Shown here piece after piece: positions 37,058 to 46,190 of a DNA stretch of 64,000 nucleotides. Within the stretch, counting starts at the first letter, position 1. Each line of letters starts with the position of its first letter. The notes below the pieces were generated by a model. It was not told the DNA's origin. It searched no databases and saw nothing but the letters and a program-made list of their open reading frames with translations. Made by a program: the position numbers and the translations under genes. The stretch comes from Pseudomonas versuta (GTDB lineage: Bacteria > Pseudomonadota > Gammaproteobacteria > Pseudomonadales > Pseudomonadaceae): positions 4,668,001-4,732,000 of the forward strand of contig NZ_CP012676.1 in the NCBI RefSeq assembly GCF_001294575.1. Reading direction: 5' to 3'.

Positions 37058-38103
37058 GCCCTGGTCGCCCACTGCTGCAAGGCCGCCCGGCGCTGTGGCA
37101 GTGGCAATTTCCCCAGTTTTTCTACCTCGGCATAAAACACCTGCCAATCACCTCCCGACTGTTTGAACAGGGCGGTAAAGGCGGGCACCCATTGGTCGTA
37201 CAGACCAAATGGCAGCAGCTTGGCGTTATTCATCGGCGAATTTACCCACGGGTCATAACGGTTATTGCCGGCCCATTGCCGGTCGCGTAACTGACGGTAC
37301 TCCCTGCGCAGTCGTTCAAACTCGGCTGTTTTACGCTGGCGCATTTCAGGCGCAGGCAAAGGCTGGGCATACAGCTGTTGCAGACGTTGTCGGGTGTCGA
37401 GCACCAGCGCTATGAATTGATCGCGTTGCTCCAGCTCCGCGCTGCTGGAGGGCGGCAAAACCTGGTGCATGCGCCATTGGCGAGTACCTTGCTGTTCGAC
37501 AAAGCTGGCGAAAGACTCATTGAACTCGGTGTCGTCCTGTACGTAAAACCGCTGATGGGCCAGCTCATGAAAAATCAGGGTGGCCAGTCGCTCATCCCCC
37601 CAATTAAGCATGCTGTTGAGGATCGGATCATCAAACCAGCCAAGGGTTGAATAGGCTTCGACGCCACTGATAAACACGTCTTTGCCTTGCTGGCGCTGCA
37701 GGGCCGCCTCGCCGCGTGCGGCCCCTTTCGAGTAGTAACCCCTGTAGGCCACGCACCCGGCAATCGGGAAGCAATGGGTGACGGGGCTCAGGGAAAATTC
37801 TGCAGTGGCAAACACATTCCACACCACGTAGGGCCGTTTCAGATCGACGTAGAGGCGATAGCTTTGGTTGTCCGGCAGGTGCAGGTGCTGGCTGGCGAAG
37901 GTTCTCGCGGCCTGGGCTTTTGCCAGGTGTTCACGCAATGCCGGCGGTTGTTGCGGGTCGGCAATCACCGTGGCTACCGGTGTGCGGGCTTTTAATATTT
38001 GCCACTGGCCGTCAGCCAGTTGCGAGTAATAAGCGGCACTGGAGCAGCCATTGAGCAGGGGCACCAGGACAATGGCGAAGAGGCAGCGAGTGAGCGGCGA
38101 CAT
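36946..38103 (-). CDS. Putative aminopeptidase lipoprotein (HExxH)
   Basis: A 385-residue protein with a lipoprotein signal (lipobox LLNGC). The zinc motif is HELAHQRFYV (about 179-188), with a downstream Glu in FNESFASFVEQQG as likely third ligand. The pattern fits the bacterial putative aminopeptidase family PF10023. The last 30 or so residues (after AALQQW) extend beyond the usual end and lie antisense to the phosphatase gene, suggesting loss of an earlier stop codon. The substrate is unknown. Confidence 0.85.
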   Translation of the reverse strand: MSPLTRCLFAIVLVPLLNGCSSAAYYSQLADGQWQILKARTPVATVIADPQQPPALREHLAKAQAARTFASQHLHLPDNQSYRLYVDLKRPYVVWNVFATAEFSLSPVTHCFPIAGCVAYRGYYSKGAARGEAALQRQQGKDVFISGVEAYSTLGWFDDPILNSMLNWGDERLATLIFHELAHQRFYVQDDTEFNESFASFVEQQGTRQWRMHQVLPPSSSAELEQRDQFIALVLDTRQRLQQLYAQPLPAPEMRQRKTAEFERLRREYRQLRDRQWAGNNRYDPWVNSPMNNAKLLPFGLYDQWVPAFTALFKQSGGDWQVFYAEVEKLGKLPLPQRRAALQQWATRAQADFNQPITTHEANGLVLQAPLLKAARSFGMSAFIK

Positions 38104-38245
38104 GGGACGGTCCAGTGGGGGAATGGCGCAAGACTAATCGCTAGCCCCTGCAGGAGCGAGCAATCGAGCGTCGACCAGCTGCTCCTTCATGGGGGTAGCC
38201 TGTCTTCAGGCTATGCTCATACTTTGATCCCAGGTGGAAATCGCC

Positions 38246-38662
38246 ATGCGCACGTATTTGTTATTGCCCATCGCCTGTCTGCTGTGTGCCTGTGCCAGCA
38301 CGCCATTGCCAGCCGCAGACCCCACCAAGGCGTGGGTCGACCTGGAAACACAAACCGGCAAGCTGGTGATGGCCGAGCGTCTGGATAATCAGCGCCTGAA
38401 CGACGGCCGCTACTTTCAAGTAACGCCAGGCAGTCATGAACTGATGGTGAGGTTTGATTTCGAGGTATTTGTCGGCGGCATGGGCATGTTCAGCGACCCG
38501 CAGGAGCGCTTGTGCTACATCACCCTCAATTACGACAATTTCCAGCCCGGCCAGCGTTACCGGCTGCAAGCGCGCTCCTTGGGTTTCAACGCTTACGCCC
38601 GGCTATACAACGCCGAGGGCAAGGTGCTGACAGAGGAGAGGCTGGTTAACTGCCTGCCTTGA
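38246..38662 (+). CDS. Lipoprotein of unknown function
   Basis: A 138-residue lipoprotein with lipobox LLCAC (about residues 11-15) and a small beta-rich domain (YFQVTPGSHELMVRFDFEV, YRLQARSLGFNAYARLYN). This layout resembles the PEGA-like or DUF-type lipoproteins common in pseudomonads, but I do not recognise a named family. The start is the ATG at 38246. Its end is 2 bp from the stop of a convergent DUF1161 gene. Confidence 0.75.
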   Translation: MRTYLLLPIACLLCACASTPLPAADPTKAWVDLETQTGKLVMAERLDNQRLNDGRYFQVTPGSHELMVRFDFEVFVGGMGMFSDPQERLCYITLNYDNFQPGQRYRLQARSLGFNAYARLYNAEGKVLTEERLVNCLP

Positions 38663-38664
38663 GG

Positions 38665-38898
38665 TCAGGCATCGTTCTTTTGATAGATGATCTTTTTGCT
38701 GCCGTTTTCGCACGTCCCCACCACCATGTTCTGGTCGTGAACTTCTTCGTTGGTCACGATTTCAAGCGTGTAGGACGACACATTGTTGGCCTGAATCTTG
38801 GCTTCGATTTCGGCTTTCAGTTCTTCGCACGGTTTTGGCGCGGCCAGTGCCGAAGTGGCCATGGCGCAGCAGATAACAGCTAGAGCAAAACGTTTCAT
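38665..38898 (-). CDS. DUF1161 exported small protein (copy 1)
   Basis: A 77-residue protein with a signal peptide ending ALAAP and a 55-residue DUF1161 domain: KPCEELKAEIEAKIQANNV, YTLEIVTNEE, VVGTCENGSKKIIYQK. Two conserved Cys (PCEEL and GTCE) are likely disulfide-bonded. A second copy is at 40933-41157. Function is unknown. Confidence 0.87.
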   Translation of the reverse strand: MKRFALAVICCAMATSALAAPKPCEELKAEIEAKIQANNVSSYTLEIVTNEEVHDQNMVVGTCENGSKKIIYQKNDA

Positions 38899-39071
38899 GA
38901 TGAGACTCCCTTGGGACAGAACGCAAAGTCATGGTCTGACGCGACGAACGATCATACGATCACATTTCACGCCTTGCCTGACTGATCTGTGGCAGCCATC
39001 TTCCTACTGTTCAGGTCTACGCAGCCCCGGTCATGGCGACCGGGGCGTATGAGTGTCATTACCCCGTCGGT

Positions 39072-39503
39072 TTAGCTCACCAGGGTGGCATCGAGGGTGA
39101 TTTTGGCATTCAGCACTTTGGACACCGGGCAACCTTCTTTGGCCTTTTTGGTCGCTTCTTCAAATTGTGCCTGGCTCGCCCCCGGCACCTTGGCCTTGAG
39201 TGTCAGATGCACGGCGGTGATCCCGTAGCCGCCCTCGACCTTGTCGAGTGAGACTTCGGCCTGGGTGTCGATGCTGTCCGGCTTTAGTCCCGCCTCGCCA
39301 AGAATCATGGACAAGGCCATGGAGAAGCAACCGGCATGGGCCGCGCCAATCAGTTCTTCAGGGTTGGTACCCTTGCCGCCTTCGAAACGGGCCTTGAAGC
39401 CATAGGGGGCTTTGTTCAGCACCCCGGTTTCAGTGGAGATGGAGCCGATGCCGGTTTTGACATCGCCTTCCCAATGCGCCGATGCCGTTTTTTTAATAGT
39501 CAT
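39072..39503 (-). CDS. osmC: Organic hydroperoxide reductase OsmC
   Basis: Thiol peroxidase that reduces organic hydroperoxides, induced by osmotic and envelope stress. The 143-residue protein has the two catalytic cysteines, in AAHAGCFSMAL (about 59) and EGCPVSKVL (about 125), and the conserved Arg in GFKARFEG and Glu in NPEELIGAAHA. It has a good Shine-Dalgarno (AGGAGG). An AlgU-type promoter lies 50-77 bp upstream, and a 20-bp palindrome lies between promoter and gene. Confidence 0.94.
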   Translation of the reverse strand: MTIKKTASAHWEGDVKTGIGSISTETGVLNKAPYGFKARFEGGKGTNPEELIGAAHAGCFSMALSMILGEAGLKPDSIDTQAEVSLDKVEGGYGITAVHLTLKAKVPGASQAQFEEATKKAKEGCPVSKVLNAKITLDATLVS

Positions 39504-39521
39504 GCGTGCCTCCTGAAGAAC

Positions 39522-39541
39522 GGCGTGAAAAATTTCACGCC
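39522..39541. repeat. 20-bp palindrome in the osmC leader
   Basis: Arms GGCGTGAAA and TTTCACGCC are exactly complementary around two bases. It is not a REP copy. It lies between the predicted transcription start and the ribosome binding site of osmC, so it could be an operator for a regulator or an RNA hairpin. Confidence 0.7.
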
Positions 39542-39551
39542 TTGACTGGAG

Positions 39552-39580
39552 GTGTGAGGGCGGCGGGGTTCACAAAGTTC
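39552..39580 (-). promoter_or_regulatory. Candidate AlgU promoter of osmC
   Basis: On the minus strand GAACTT (complement of 39575-39580) and TCACAC (complement of 39552-39557) are 17 bp apart, within the AlgU GAACTT-N16/17-TCtgA pattern. The downstream gene is osmC, a known AlgU-regulon type gene in P. aeruginosa. The -10 match is partial. Confidence 0.6.
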
Positions 39581-39721
39581 ATCCTGACTGACCAATCGTC
39601 TTTTTTAGTCGCTCAATTCATGGCTTGCCATTGAAACTCGGGTATATGCCCATATTGCTAAGAACACTGGCAGGTTTTTGGCGAGCGTCATGGCCTGCGT
39701 CCATTTAGGAGAAGCCGGCTC

Positions 39722-40726
39722 ATGACACGATTGTCCGATGTTAAATTCTCGACCCTCGACCTGGTGCCTGTGCGTGAAAATGGCAGCGCGGCCCAGTCGT
39801 TGCACAACTCACTGGATCTGGCACGGCACGTAGAAAAGTTTGGCTACAACCGTTTCTGGGTGGCCGAGCACCACAATATGGACGGTATCGCCAGCTCGGC
39901 GACCTCTGTGTTGATTGGCTACCTGGCCGGTGGCACCTCGACCATTCGCGTGGGTTCTGGCGGTGTGATGTTGCCCAACCATGCGCCCCTGGTCATCGCT
40001 GAACAGTTCGGCACCCTTGAAAGCCTGTATCCGGGCCGGATCGATCTGGGCCTGGGCCGTGCGCCGGGCTCCGACCAGATGACCGCCCGCGCATTGCGTC
40101 GCGAACGCTCCGGCAGCGCGGATGATTTCCCTGAAGATGTGGCCGAGCTGATGCGCTATCTGGGCCCGCGCACGCCGGATCAGCGGGTGATCGCCATGCC
40201 GGGCACTGGGACTAATGTCCCGGTGTGGCTGCTCGGTTCCAGCCTGTTCAGCGCGCAATTGGCGGGTGAGCGCGGCTTGCCTTACGCCTTCGCTTCACAT
40301 TTCGCACCGCGGATGATGCACGAAGCGATTCGTGTCTACCGCAATCACTTCAAGCCGTCAGCGACCCTCGATAAACCCTATGTGATGCTGGGCGTGCCAC
40401 TGGTGGCGGCCGATACCGACGAGCAGGCGGAGTACCTGTCCACTTCAGTGCTGCAGCGGATTCTGGCGTTGATGCGCGGGCAAAGTCTGGTGCAGCGTGC
40501 ACCGGTGGACTCGATGGATGGCCTGTGGCTGCCCCACGAAAAAGAAGCGGTGATGAGCTTCCTGGGCCTGGCAATGGTTGGCAGCCCGCAGAAAATTCGC
40601 GCCAAGCTTGAAGTGCTGGTGGAGCAAACCGGGGCGGATGAACTGATCTTCACCTGTGATCTGTATGAGCATGCGGACCGCATTCGCTCCTATGAACTGC
40701 TGGCGCAGGTGATGAAACAAGACTGA
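39722..40726 (+). CDS. LLM-class flavin-dependent oxidoreductase
   Basis: A 334-residue luciferase-like monooxygenase-fold protein. Motifs are [10 protein letters not shown] (about 43-52), [39 protein letters not shown] (read in pieces around 78-117) and the C-terminal ELIFTCDLY. It belongs to the MsnO8/YhbW-like group. The substrate is unknown. It has a Shine-Dalgarno (AGGAG) 10 bases upstream. Confidence 0.88.
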   Translation: MTRLSDVKFSTLDLVPVRENGSAAQSLHNSLDLARHVEKFGYNRFWVAEHHNMDGIASSATSVLIGYLAGGTSTIRVGSGGVMLPNHAPLVIAEQFGTLESLYPGRIDLGLGRAPGSDQMTARALRRERSGSADDFPEDVAELMRYLGPRTPDQRVIAMPGTGTNVPVWLLGSSLFSAQLAGERGLPYAFASHFAPRMMHEAIRVYRNHFKPSATLDKPYVMLGVPLVAADTDEQAEYLSTSVLQRILALMRGQSLVQRAPVDSMDGLWLPHEKEAVMSFLGLAMVGSPQKIRAKLEVLVEQTGADELIFTCDLYEHADRIRSYELLAQVMKQD

Positions 40727-40818
40727 CCCGCAGGAGCAAGCTTGCTCGCAAGCTTTTAGCCCCACAAAAAAGCCGACCTGAGGGTCCAGGCTGTTCACTT
40801 GAACGACTGCTTTTCAAC

Positions 40819-40869
40819 TGTAGGAGCGAGCGTGTCTCGCGATGGTCGCGAGGCAAGCTCGCTCCTACA
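40819..40869. repeat. REP-type palindrome (TAGGAGCGAGC family)
   Basis: Arms TGTAGGAGCGAGCGTGTCTC and AGGCAAGCTCGCTCCTACA flank GCGATGGTC. A worn half-copy (CAGGAGCAAGCTTGCTCGC) lies 90 bp to the left at 40731. Both sit between the convergent LLM gene and DUF1161 copy 2. Confidence 0.83.
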
Positions 40870-40932
40870 AAGGCAGTGTTTACTTATGTGAACAGCATTG
40901 GGCCCAGGGTCGGCTTTTTTGTACGCGCAGGG

Positions 40933-41157
40933 TTAACCGCGCTTGTAGACGATATCTTTGGTGCCCGCTTCGCAGGAACCCACTACTTTTCCGTCCGCCG
41001 ACGCGCCTTTTTCCACTACTTTGAGCGAGTAATGCTGAGCGCCATTGGCCTCAATCTTCGCGGCGATTTCGCTTTTCAGCTCTTCACAAGGTTTGCCAGC
41101 TGCGAACGCTGTTCCTGCAATGCTCAGCAAACCTATAGCCAATAAAATCTTTTTCAT
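40933..41157 (-). CDS. DUF1161 exported small protein (copy 2)
   Basis: A 74-residue protein with a signal peptide ending AFAAG and the same DUF1161 domain as the gene at 38665-38898 (KPCEELKSEIAAKIEANG, SLKVVEKG, VVGSCEAGTKDIVYK). About half of the mature residues are identical to copy 1. The two Cys are conserved. A terminator of the upstream dodecin gene lies just before it. Confidence 0.87.
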   Translation of the reverse strand: MKKILLAIGLLSIAGTAFAAGKPCEELKSEIAAKIEANGAQHYSLKVVEKGASADGKVVGSCEAGTKDIVYKRG

Positions 41158-41181
41158 CGGTCACATTCCCCGGTCGAAACT

Positions 41182-41214
41182 AAAAGGGTGCAGCGCATCT
41201 ACTGCGTTGCACCC
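41182..41214 (-). terminator. Terminator between dodecin and DUF1161 copy 2
   Basis: On the minus strand GGGTGCAACGCA pairs with TGCGCTGCACCC (one G-T wobble) around a short loop and is followed by CTTTTAG. It sits 62 bp after the dodecin stop and 25 bp before the next ATG. Confidence 0.65.
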
Positions 41215-41275
41215 AGACGGTGTAGCGGACTTTATGGCAAACGGCCAGTCAGCTGACTCTAAAGGCTGATGCAAC

Positions 41276-41491
41276 TCAGCTGCTGGCAATCCGGAAGCCG
41301 ACCTTGAGGGTGACCTGATAGTGCCCCACCTTGCCGTCCTTGACGTGCCCGCGGGTCTCGATCACCTCGAACCATTCTATGTGCTTGATGCTTTTGTTGG
41401 CCTCTGCCAGTGCATTACTGATGGCGTCTTCTATGCTGCTCGGGGACGAGCCCACCAGTTCAATTTTCTTGTAGGTGTGATGGTCAGACAT
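41276..41491 (-). CDS. Dodecin (flavin-binding dodecamer)
   Basis: A 71-residue dodecin that stores or buffers flavin. The family pattern is visible: KIELVGSSPSSIEDAISNALAEA (in pieces), the flavin-stacking Trp in IEWFEVIETRGHV and YQVTLKVGFRI. A possible AlgU promoter lies upstream. The start has a Shine-Dalgarno (AAAGGAGAA). Confidence 0.9.
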   Translation of the reverse strand: MSDHHTYKKIELVGSSPSSIEDAISNALAEANKSIKHIEWFEVIETRGHVKDGKVGHYQVTLKVGFRIASS

Positions 41492-41542
41492 AACGTTCTC
41501 CTTTGTCGTAGATCAAAGCCTAGCAGCGATTGTGCTGAATAC

Positions 41543-41570
41543 TTTGTAGGCCACTGGAAAGGAAAAGTTC
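41543..41570 (-). promoter_or_regulatory. Possible AlgU promoter of dodecin gene
   Basis: Minus-strand GAACTT (complement of 41565-41570) and TACAAA (complement of 41543-41548) are 16 bp apart. The -35 fits the AlgU consensus exactly; the -10 fits weakly. It lies 52 bp before the dodecin start. Confidence 0.4.
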
Positions 41571-41645
41571 AGACCGACTGCACTTTTGGTGCACCCCGGA
41601 GTCGGAGTTAACACGTACCTCACTCATCAATGCAGGAGAGCCCTA

Positions 41646-41972
41646 ATGGCTAGCAATTCCCTACGTAAAGCCTCATTGCAAAGCATGGAAGCTGAGATCG
41701 AGAGCCTGCTCAAGTCTCTGGAAAGCCTCAAGCACGACGCCTCTGACGAATCCAAAAAAACCTTGAGTGCCCTCAAAGGCAACGCCGAGAACGCGCTGAA
41801 ACACTCGCGTCATCTGATCAGCGATGCTTACGAAGAAGTTAAAGACAAAACCCGCGAAACCGCAGTGGCCACCCGCGAATATGCACAAGAGCATCCTTAT
41901 GCCACCGCAGGCGTTGCTATCGGCGCCCTGGGCCTGTTGGCCGCCTTCCTGATGTGCAAGCGCGGTAACTAA
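41646..41972 (+). CDS. DUF883 (YqjD/ElaB) inner-membrane protein
   Basis: A 108-residue protein: an amphipathic, Lys/Glu-rich coiled-coil (about 10-80) followed by a C-terminal membrane helix ([15 protein letters not shown]) and a short CKRGN tail. This matches DUF883/ElaB-YqjD, tail-anchored proteins that bind ribosomes in stationary phase in E. coli. The ATG at 41646 has a Shine-Dalgarno (AGGAGAG). The stop overlaps the end of the convergent trpI by 4 bp. Confidence 0.87.
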   Translation: MASNSLRKASLQSMEAEIESLLKSLESLKHDASDESKKTLSALKGNAENALKHSRHLISDAYEEVKDKTRETAVATREYAQEHPYATAGVAIGALGLLAAFLMCKRGN

Positions 41973-42868
41973 TTATCCGCGCTGCGCGCAAGCTCAGCCT
42001 TGAGCCATTGCGCCAGTTGCCGGGCGCGTCCGTCTGCGGCGCGCTTGGGCAACCACAACGCCAGCTGCGCCGGGGTTTGTTTGAAACCCCAAGGTGCAGC
42101 CAGGCGTCCGGCCCGCAAGTCTTCTGCCACTAACGGCTCGGGGGCAATCGCCACCCCAAGGCCTGCTACGGCGGCTTCGAGCAAATAGTACAAGTGCTCA
42201 AACCCTTGCCCGTATTTCAAATCGTTTGCCTGGATTGCGTTTTGCTGCGCCCAGCTCGGCCATGCCTGTGGTCTTGAAGTGGTGTGCAACAACGCTTCGT
42301 CCAGCAGGGCGCTGACGGGTGCCTGACGCAGTTGCTCATAACGGGCGTAACGCGGGCTGATCACCGGTCCGATCCGCTCGCTGGCCAGTTCATACACCTG
42401 CATGTCGGCGGGCCAGGGTGGCTCGGCAAACAGCAGCAGGGCATCCAGCCCCGGGCGGCGCGGGTCAAGATCGCCTTCGCCGGCCGACAAGTGCAGGCGC
42501 AGATCCGGCAGGTCGGCATTGAGGCGGCCCAGCCGAGGGATGAACCAGCGCGCCAGCAAACTGCCTGAGCAGCCAAGTACAAACGGCGCGTCGATATGGC
42601 TTTGCGTGAGTTCAGTGCACACATTACGCAGTCGGTCGAAGGCTTCGCTGCTGGCTTCACGCAGGCGCATCCCGGCATCCGTGAGCTTCAAACCACGGCC
42701 TTCCTTGACGAACAGGCTGATGCCCAGGTGTTCTTCGAGCACTTTCAATTGCCGACTGACGGCACCGTGGGTGACGTTCAGTTGTTCGGCGGCCAGGCTA
42801 ACGCTGCTCAGCCGGGCTGTGGCTTCGAATGCGCGCAAGGCGTTCAGGGGCGGGAGGTCTCGGCTCAT
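41969..42868 (-). CDS. trpI: LysR-type activator TrpI
   Basis: LysR-family activator that, with indoleglycerol phosphate, turns on the divergent trpBA. The 299-residue protein has an N-terminal helix-turn-helix ([23 protein letters not shown], in pieces, then [15 protein letters not shown]) and a substrate-binding domain (about 92-290). Adjacent divergence from trpBA identifies it. Autoregulation through the shared intergenic region is expected. Confidence 0.94.
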   Translation of the reverse strand: MSRDLPPLNALRAFEATARLSSVSLAAEQLNVTHGAVSRQLKVLEEHLGISLFVKEGRGLKLTDAGMRLREASSEAFDRLRNVCTELTQSHIDAPFVLGCSGSLLARWFIPRLGRLNADLPDLRLHLSAGEGDLDPRRPGLDALLLFAEPPWPADMQVYELASERIGPVISPRYARYEQLRQAPVSALLDEALLHTTSRPQAWPSWAQQNAIQANDLKYGQGFEHLYYLLEAAVAGLGVAIAPEPLVAEDLRAGRLAAPWGFKQTPAQLALWLPKRAADGRARQLAQWLKAELARSADN

Positions 42869-42875
42869 GGTATCT

Positions 42876-42890
42876 GTGAGTTTTCCTGAC
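42876..42890. promoter_or_regulatory. Likely TrpI binding site in the trpI-trpB gap
   Basis: The sequence GTGAG-TTTTC-CTGAC is an imperfect inverted repeat with LysR-type spacing. It lies 8 bp upstream of the trpI start and 92 bp upstream of trpB, in the 113-bp divergent region. The GTGAG-N5-CTGAC pattern resembles the TrpI target of fluorescent pseudomonads as I recall it; not checked against data. Confidence 0.6.
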
Positions 42891-42981
42891 AGGTTGTGGC
42901 GATCTTATCGGTTTTCATCCTGGGCTGTCGCGGTTAAAGTCAGGTCCATCGACCTTCGTACCTTTTTATCTGGAGCGTCCC

Positions 42982-44202
42982 ATGACCCAATCCACTTTGC
43001 GTACCGGCCCTGATGCCAATGGCCTTTTCGGCTCATTCGGCGGCCGCTACGTAGCCGAAACCCTGATGCCGCTGATCCTTGATCTGGACCGCGAGTATGA
43101 GCTGGCCAAGACCGATCCTGAATTCATTAAAGAGCTGGCCTATTTCCAGCGCGATTACGTCGGTCGTCCAAGCCCGCTGTACTACGCCGAGCGTCTGACC
43201 GAGTTCTGTGGCGGCGCCAAAATCTACCTCAAGCGCGAAGAGCTGAACCACACCGGTGCGCACAAGATCAACAACTGCATTGGCCAGATCCTGCTGGCGC
43301 GGCGCATGGGCAAAAAACGCATCATCGCCGAGACCGGCGCCGGCATGCACGGGGTGGCCACTGCCACCGTGGCAGCCCGCTTTGGCCTGCAGTGCGTTAT
43401 CTACATGGGCACCACTGACATCGAGCGCCAGCAGGCCAACGTGTTCCGCATGAAGTTGCTGGGTGCTGAAGTGATCCCGGTCGTGGCAGGCACCGGCACC
43501 CTCAAGGACGCGATGAACGAAGCGTTGCGCGACTGGGTGACGAACGTCGATGACACCTTCTATCTGATCGGTACCGTGGCGGGGCCGCATCCGTATCCGG
43601 CCATGGTGCGCGACTTCCAGGCCGTGATCGGCAAGGAAACCCGTGACCAGATGCTGGATCAGGAAGGTCGTCTGCCCGACAGCCTGGTGGCGTGCATTGG
43701 CGGTGGTTCCAACGCGATGGGCCTGTTCCATCCGTTTCTGGATGACACCAGCGTCGAAATCATCGGCGTTGAAGCGGCGGGTTACGGCATCGAAACCGGC
43801 AAGCACGCAGCCAGCCTCAACGGCGGCGAGCCGGGCGTATTGCACGGCAACCGTACCTTCCTGCTGCAGGATGACGATGGCCAGATCATCGACGCACACT
43901 CGATTTCCGCCGGCCTGGACTACCCGGGTATCGGCCCTGAGCACGCGTGGTTGCATGATATCGGCCGCGTCGAATACACCTCGGTGACTGACGAAGAAGC
44001 CCTCGATGCGTTCCACAAGTGCTGCCGTCTTGAAGGCATTATTCCGGCACTGGAAAGCGCCCACGCGCTGGCCGAAGTGTTCAAGCGTGCGCCAACCCTG
44101 CCCGCCGATCACCTAATGGTGGTCAACCTGTCCGGCCGGGGCGACAAAGATATGCAAACCGTGATGCACCACATGGAACAGTCCCAGCAGGAGAAACACT
44201 GA
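42982..44202 (+). CDS. trpB: Tryptophan synthase beta chain
   Basis: PLP enzyme condensing indole with serine to make tryptophan. The 406-residue protein has the PLP lysine in [10 protein letters not shown] (about 93-94), the glycine-rich phosphate loop GGGSNAMG (about 238-245) and the catalytic Glu region [12 protein letters not shown]. It is normal in length. Its TGA shares one base with the trpA ATG (TGATG), so the two subunits are translationally coupled. Confidence 0.98.
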   Translation: MTQSTLRTGPDANGLFGSFGGRYVAETLMPLILDLDREYELAKTDPEFIKELAYFQRDYVGRPSPLYYAERLTEFCGGAKIYLKREELNHTGAHKINNCIGQILLARRMGKKRIIAETGAGMHGVATATVAARFGLQCVIYMGTTDIERQQANVFRMKLLGAEVIPVVAGTGTLKDAMNEALRDWVTNVDDTFYLIGTVAGPHPYPAMVRDFQAVIGKETRDQMLDQEGRLPDSLVACIGGGSNAMGLFHPFLDDTSVEIIGVEAAGYGIETGKHAASLNGGEPGVLHGNRTFLLQDDDGQIIDAHSISAGLDYPGIGPEHAWLHDIGRVEYTSVTDEEALDAFHKCCRLEGIIPALESAHALAEVFKRAPTLPADHLMVVNLSGRGDKDMQTVMHHMEQSQQEKH

Positions 44203-45011
44203 TGAGCCGCCTGCAAACGCGTTTTGCTGAACTCAAGGAACAAAACCGCGCTGCCCTGGTGACCTTCGTCACTGCCGGCGATCCGGATTACGACACCTCG
44301 CTGGCGATCCTCAAAGGCTTGCCTGCTGCGGGCGCTGATGTGATCGAGCTGGGTATGCCGTTCACTGACCCGATGGCGGATGGTCCGGCGATTCAACTGG
44401 CCAATATCCGTGCGCTGGCGGCCAGGCAAAATCTGGCGAATACCCTGCAAATGGTTCGCGAATTCCGTGAAGGCAACAGCGACACCCCGCTGGTGCTGAT
44501 GGGTTACTTCAACCCGATTCACCACTATGGCGTACCGCGGTTTATCGCCGAAGCCAAAGCGGCGGGCGTCGACGGCCTGATCGTGGTCGACATGCCACCC
44601 GAGCACAACTCTGAACTGTGCGACCCGGCACAGGCTGCAGGCCTGGACTTTATCCGTCTGACCACCCCGACCACCGACGATGTGCGCCTGCCTAAAGTGC
44701 TGACCGGCAGCTCGGGCTTTGTGTACTACGTGTCCGTGGCGGGCGTGACCGGTGCCGGTTCGGCAACCACCGAACAGGTGCGCGAGGCGATTGAGCGTCT
44801 GCGTCGGCATACCGATTTGCCGATCAGCGTGGGCTTCGGTATCCGCACCCCGGAGCAAGCGGCAGCGATTGCCCGCCTGGCCGATGGCGTGGTGGTGGGC
44901 TCGGCCCTGATCGACAAAATCGAAAACGCCGCAACCCCGGAACAAGCGGTCGATGGCGTGTTGAGTCTGTGCGCGGCACTGGCCGAAGGTGTGCGCAAGG
45001 CACGTCATTAA
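44202..45011 (+). CDS. trpA: Tryptophan synthase alpha chain
   Basis: Cleaves indole-3-glycerol phosphate to indole and glyceraldehyde 3-phosphate. The 269-residue TIM barrel shows the catalytic Glu in [16 protein letters not shown] (about 49) and Asp in DPMADGP (about 60), with the phosphate loop GFGIRTPEQ and the flexible VTGAGS loop. It pairs with TrpB and is the last gene of trpBA; REP repeats follow. Confidence 0.97.
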   Translation: MSRLQTRFAELKEQNRAALVTFVTAGDPDYDTSLAILKGLPAAGADVIELGMPFTDPMADGPAIQLANIRALAARQNLANTLQMVREFREGNSDTPLVLMGYFNPIHHYGVPRFIAEAKAAGVDGLIVVDMPPEHNSELCDPAQAAGLDFIRLTTPTTDDVRLPKVLTGSSGFVYYVSVAGVTGAGSATTEQVREAIERLRRHTDLPISVGFGIRTPEQAAAIARLADGVVVGSALIDKIENAATPEQAVDGVLSLCAALAEGVRKARH

Positions 45012-45016
45012 CCCGC

Positions 45017-45073
45017 CCTTGCAGGAGCAGCCGGTCAACGCTCGATTGCTCGCGAGCAAGCTCGCTCCTACAG
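45017..45073. repeat. REP-type palindrome (TAGGAGCGAGC family)
   Basis: Arms TTGCAGGAGCAGC and CGAGCAAGCTCGCTCCTACA flank a partly degraded centre. It follows trpA directly. Confidence 0.75.
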
Positions 45074-45097
45074 AGTGCGCGGTGTTGCTTGCAGACC

Positions 45098-45127
45098 CTG
45101 TGGGAGCTGGCTTGCCAGCGATGCAGA
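45098..45127. repeat. REP half-unit (AGCTGGCTTGCCAGCGAT family)
   Basis: The sequence CCTGTGGGAGCTGGCTTGCC followed by AGCGATG is a single arm of the second repeat family, 25 bp from the previous repeat. No second arm is present. Confidence 0.65.
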
Positions 45128-45168
45128 GTGCTCGGTGTTGGTGATGTCCGAGGTGGGGCCCTCAGGTT

Positions 45169-46095
45169 TTACTTCTGTGTGCCGTCATCGTGCAGCAGGT
45201 TGGCCTGGGTCAGGTTGCTGCCTGCCGGTACGCTGCGGGTCAGCCACACATTGCCGCCAATGGTTGAGCCCTGGCCAATGGTGATACGCCCCAAAATCGT
45301 CGCGCCCGCATAGATCACTACGTCATCTTCAACGATTGGATGACGTGGATGGCCTTTTTGCAGCTGGCCTGATTCGTCTGCCGGGAAACGCTTGGCACCC
45401 AGGGTCACCGCCTGATAAATCCTCACACGTTCGCCGATGATCGCGGTTTCTCCGATCACAACGCCTGTTCCGTGATCGATAAAGAAGCTGCGGCCAATCT
45501 GCGCGCCCGGGTGAATGTCGATGCCGGTGGAAGAGTGGGCAATTTCTGCGCTGATCCGTGCCAGCAAGGGCAAGCCTGCGCGGTACAGGTGATGGGCCAG
45601 CCGGTGATGAATCACCGCCAGAATCCCCGGGTAGCACAGCAGCACTTCATCCACACTGCGCGCTGCCGGATCGCCGTGGTAAGCGGCCAGAACGTCAGTG
45701 TCCAGAATGCTGCGCAGCCCGGGCAGGGCCAGGGCAAAGTCCTGAATCAGCAGTGTTGCGCTTGCATCCACACGCTCATCGGGCAGGCCGCCCTGGCGCG
45801 CTGCGTAACGCAGTTCCAGCCGGGCCTGAGTCAACAACGCGTTGAGTGCCACATCCAGCGTGTGGCCGACGTAGAAGTCTTCACTTTCTTCGCGCAGGTC
45901 CACCGGTCCCAGACGCATCGGAAACAAAGCACCGCACAGGGCTTCAAGAATATCGGCCATCGCGGCACGCGACGGTAGCTCGCGGCCTCCCTGTTCACCA
46001 CTGACGCGCCCGTTTTGTGTGCGCCACTGGTTTCGTGCCGTTCGTAGCTGGCAGACGATGGTTTGCAATTGCCAAGGATTGGAACGATCACTCAC
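45169..46095 (-). CDS. epsC: Serine O-acetyltransferase EpsC-type
   Basis: Transfers acetyl from acetyl-CoA to serine, the first step toward cysteine. The 308-residue protein has a helical N-terminal region (about 1-165) and a left-handed beta-helix with hexapeptide repeats (GIDIHPGAQIG, GVVIGETAIIG, DVVIYAGATILG). Catalytic His are in IDHGTGVVI. The GTG at 46095 is chosen because GGAG lies 8 bases upstream; a longer frame to 46146 lacks a ribosome site. It is longer than E. coli CysE (273), like the plant/EpsC type. Confidence 0.85.
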   Translation of the reverse strand: MSDRSNPWQLQTIVCQLRTARNQWRTQNGRVSGEQGGRELPSRAAMADILEALCGALFPMRLGPVDLREESEDFYVGHTLDVALNALLTQARLELRYAARQGGLPDERVDASATLLIQDFALALPGLRSILDTDVLAAYHGDPAARSVDEVLLCYPGILAVIHHRLAHHLYRAGLPLLARISAEIAHSSTGIDIHPGAQIGRSFFIDHGTGVVIGETAIIGERVRIYQAVTLGAKRFPADESGQLQKGHPRHPIVEDDVVIYAGATILGRITIGQGSTIGGNVWLTRSVPAGSNLTQANLLHDDGTQK

Positions 46096-46190
46096 GATGA
46101 ATACTCCGCACGCTGGCGGCTGAATTGAGCAGCCGCGAATGGGCAATGATTTTACGGTATCAAAGCGTTTCGGATACGGACAATTGCGGC

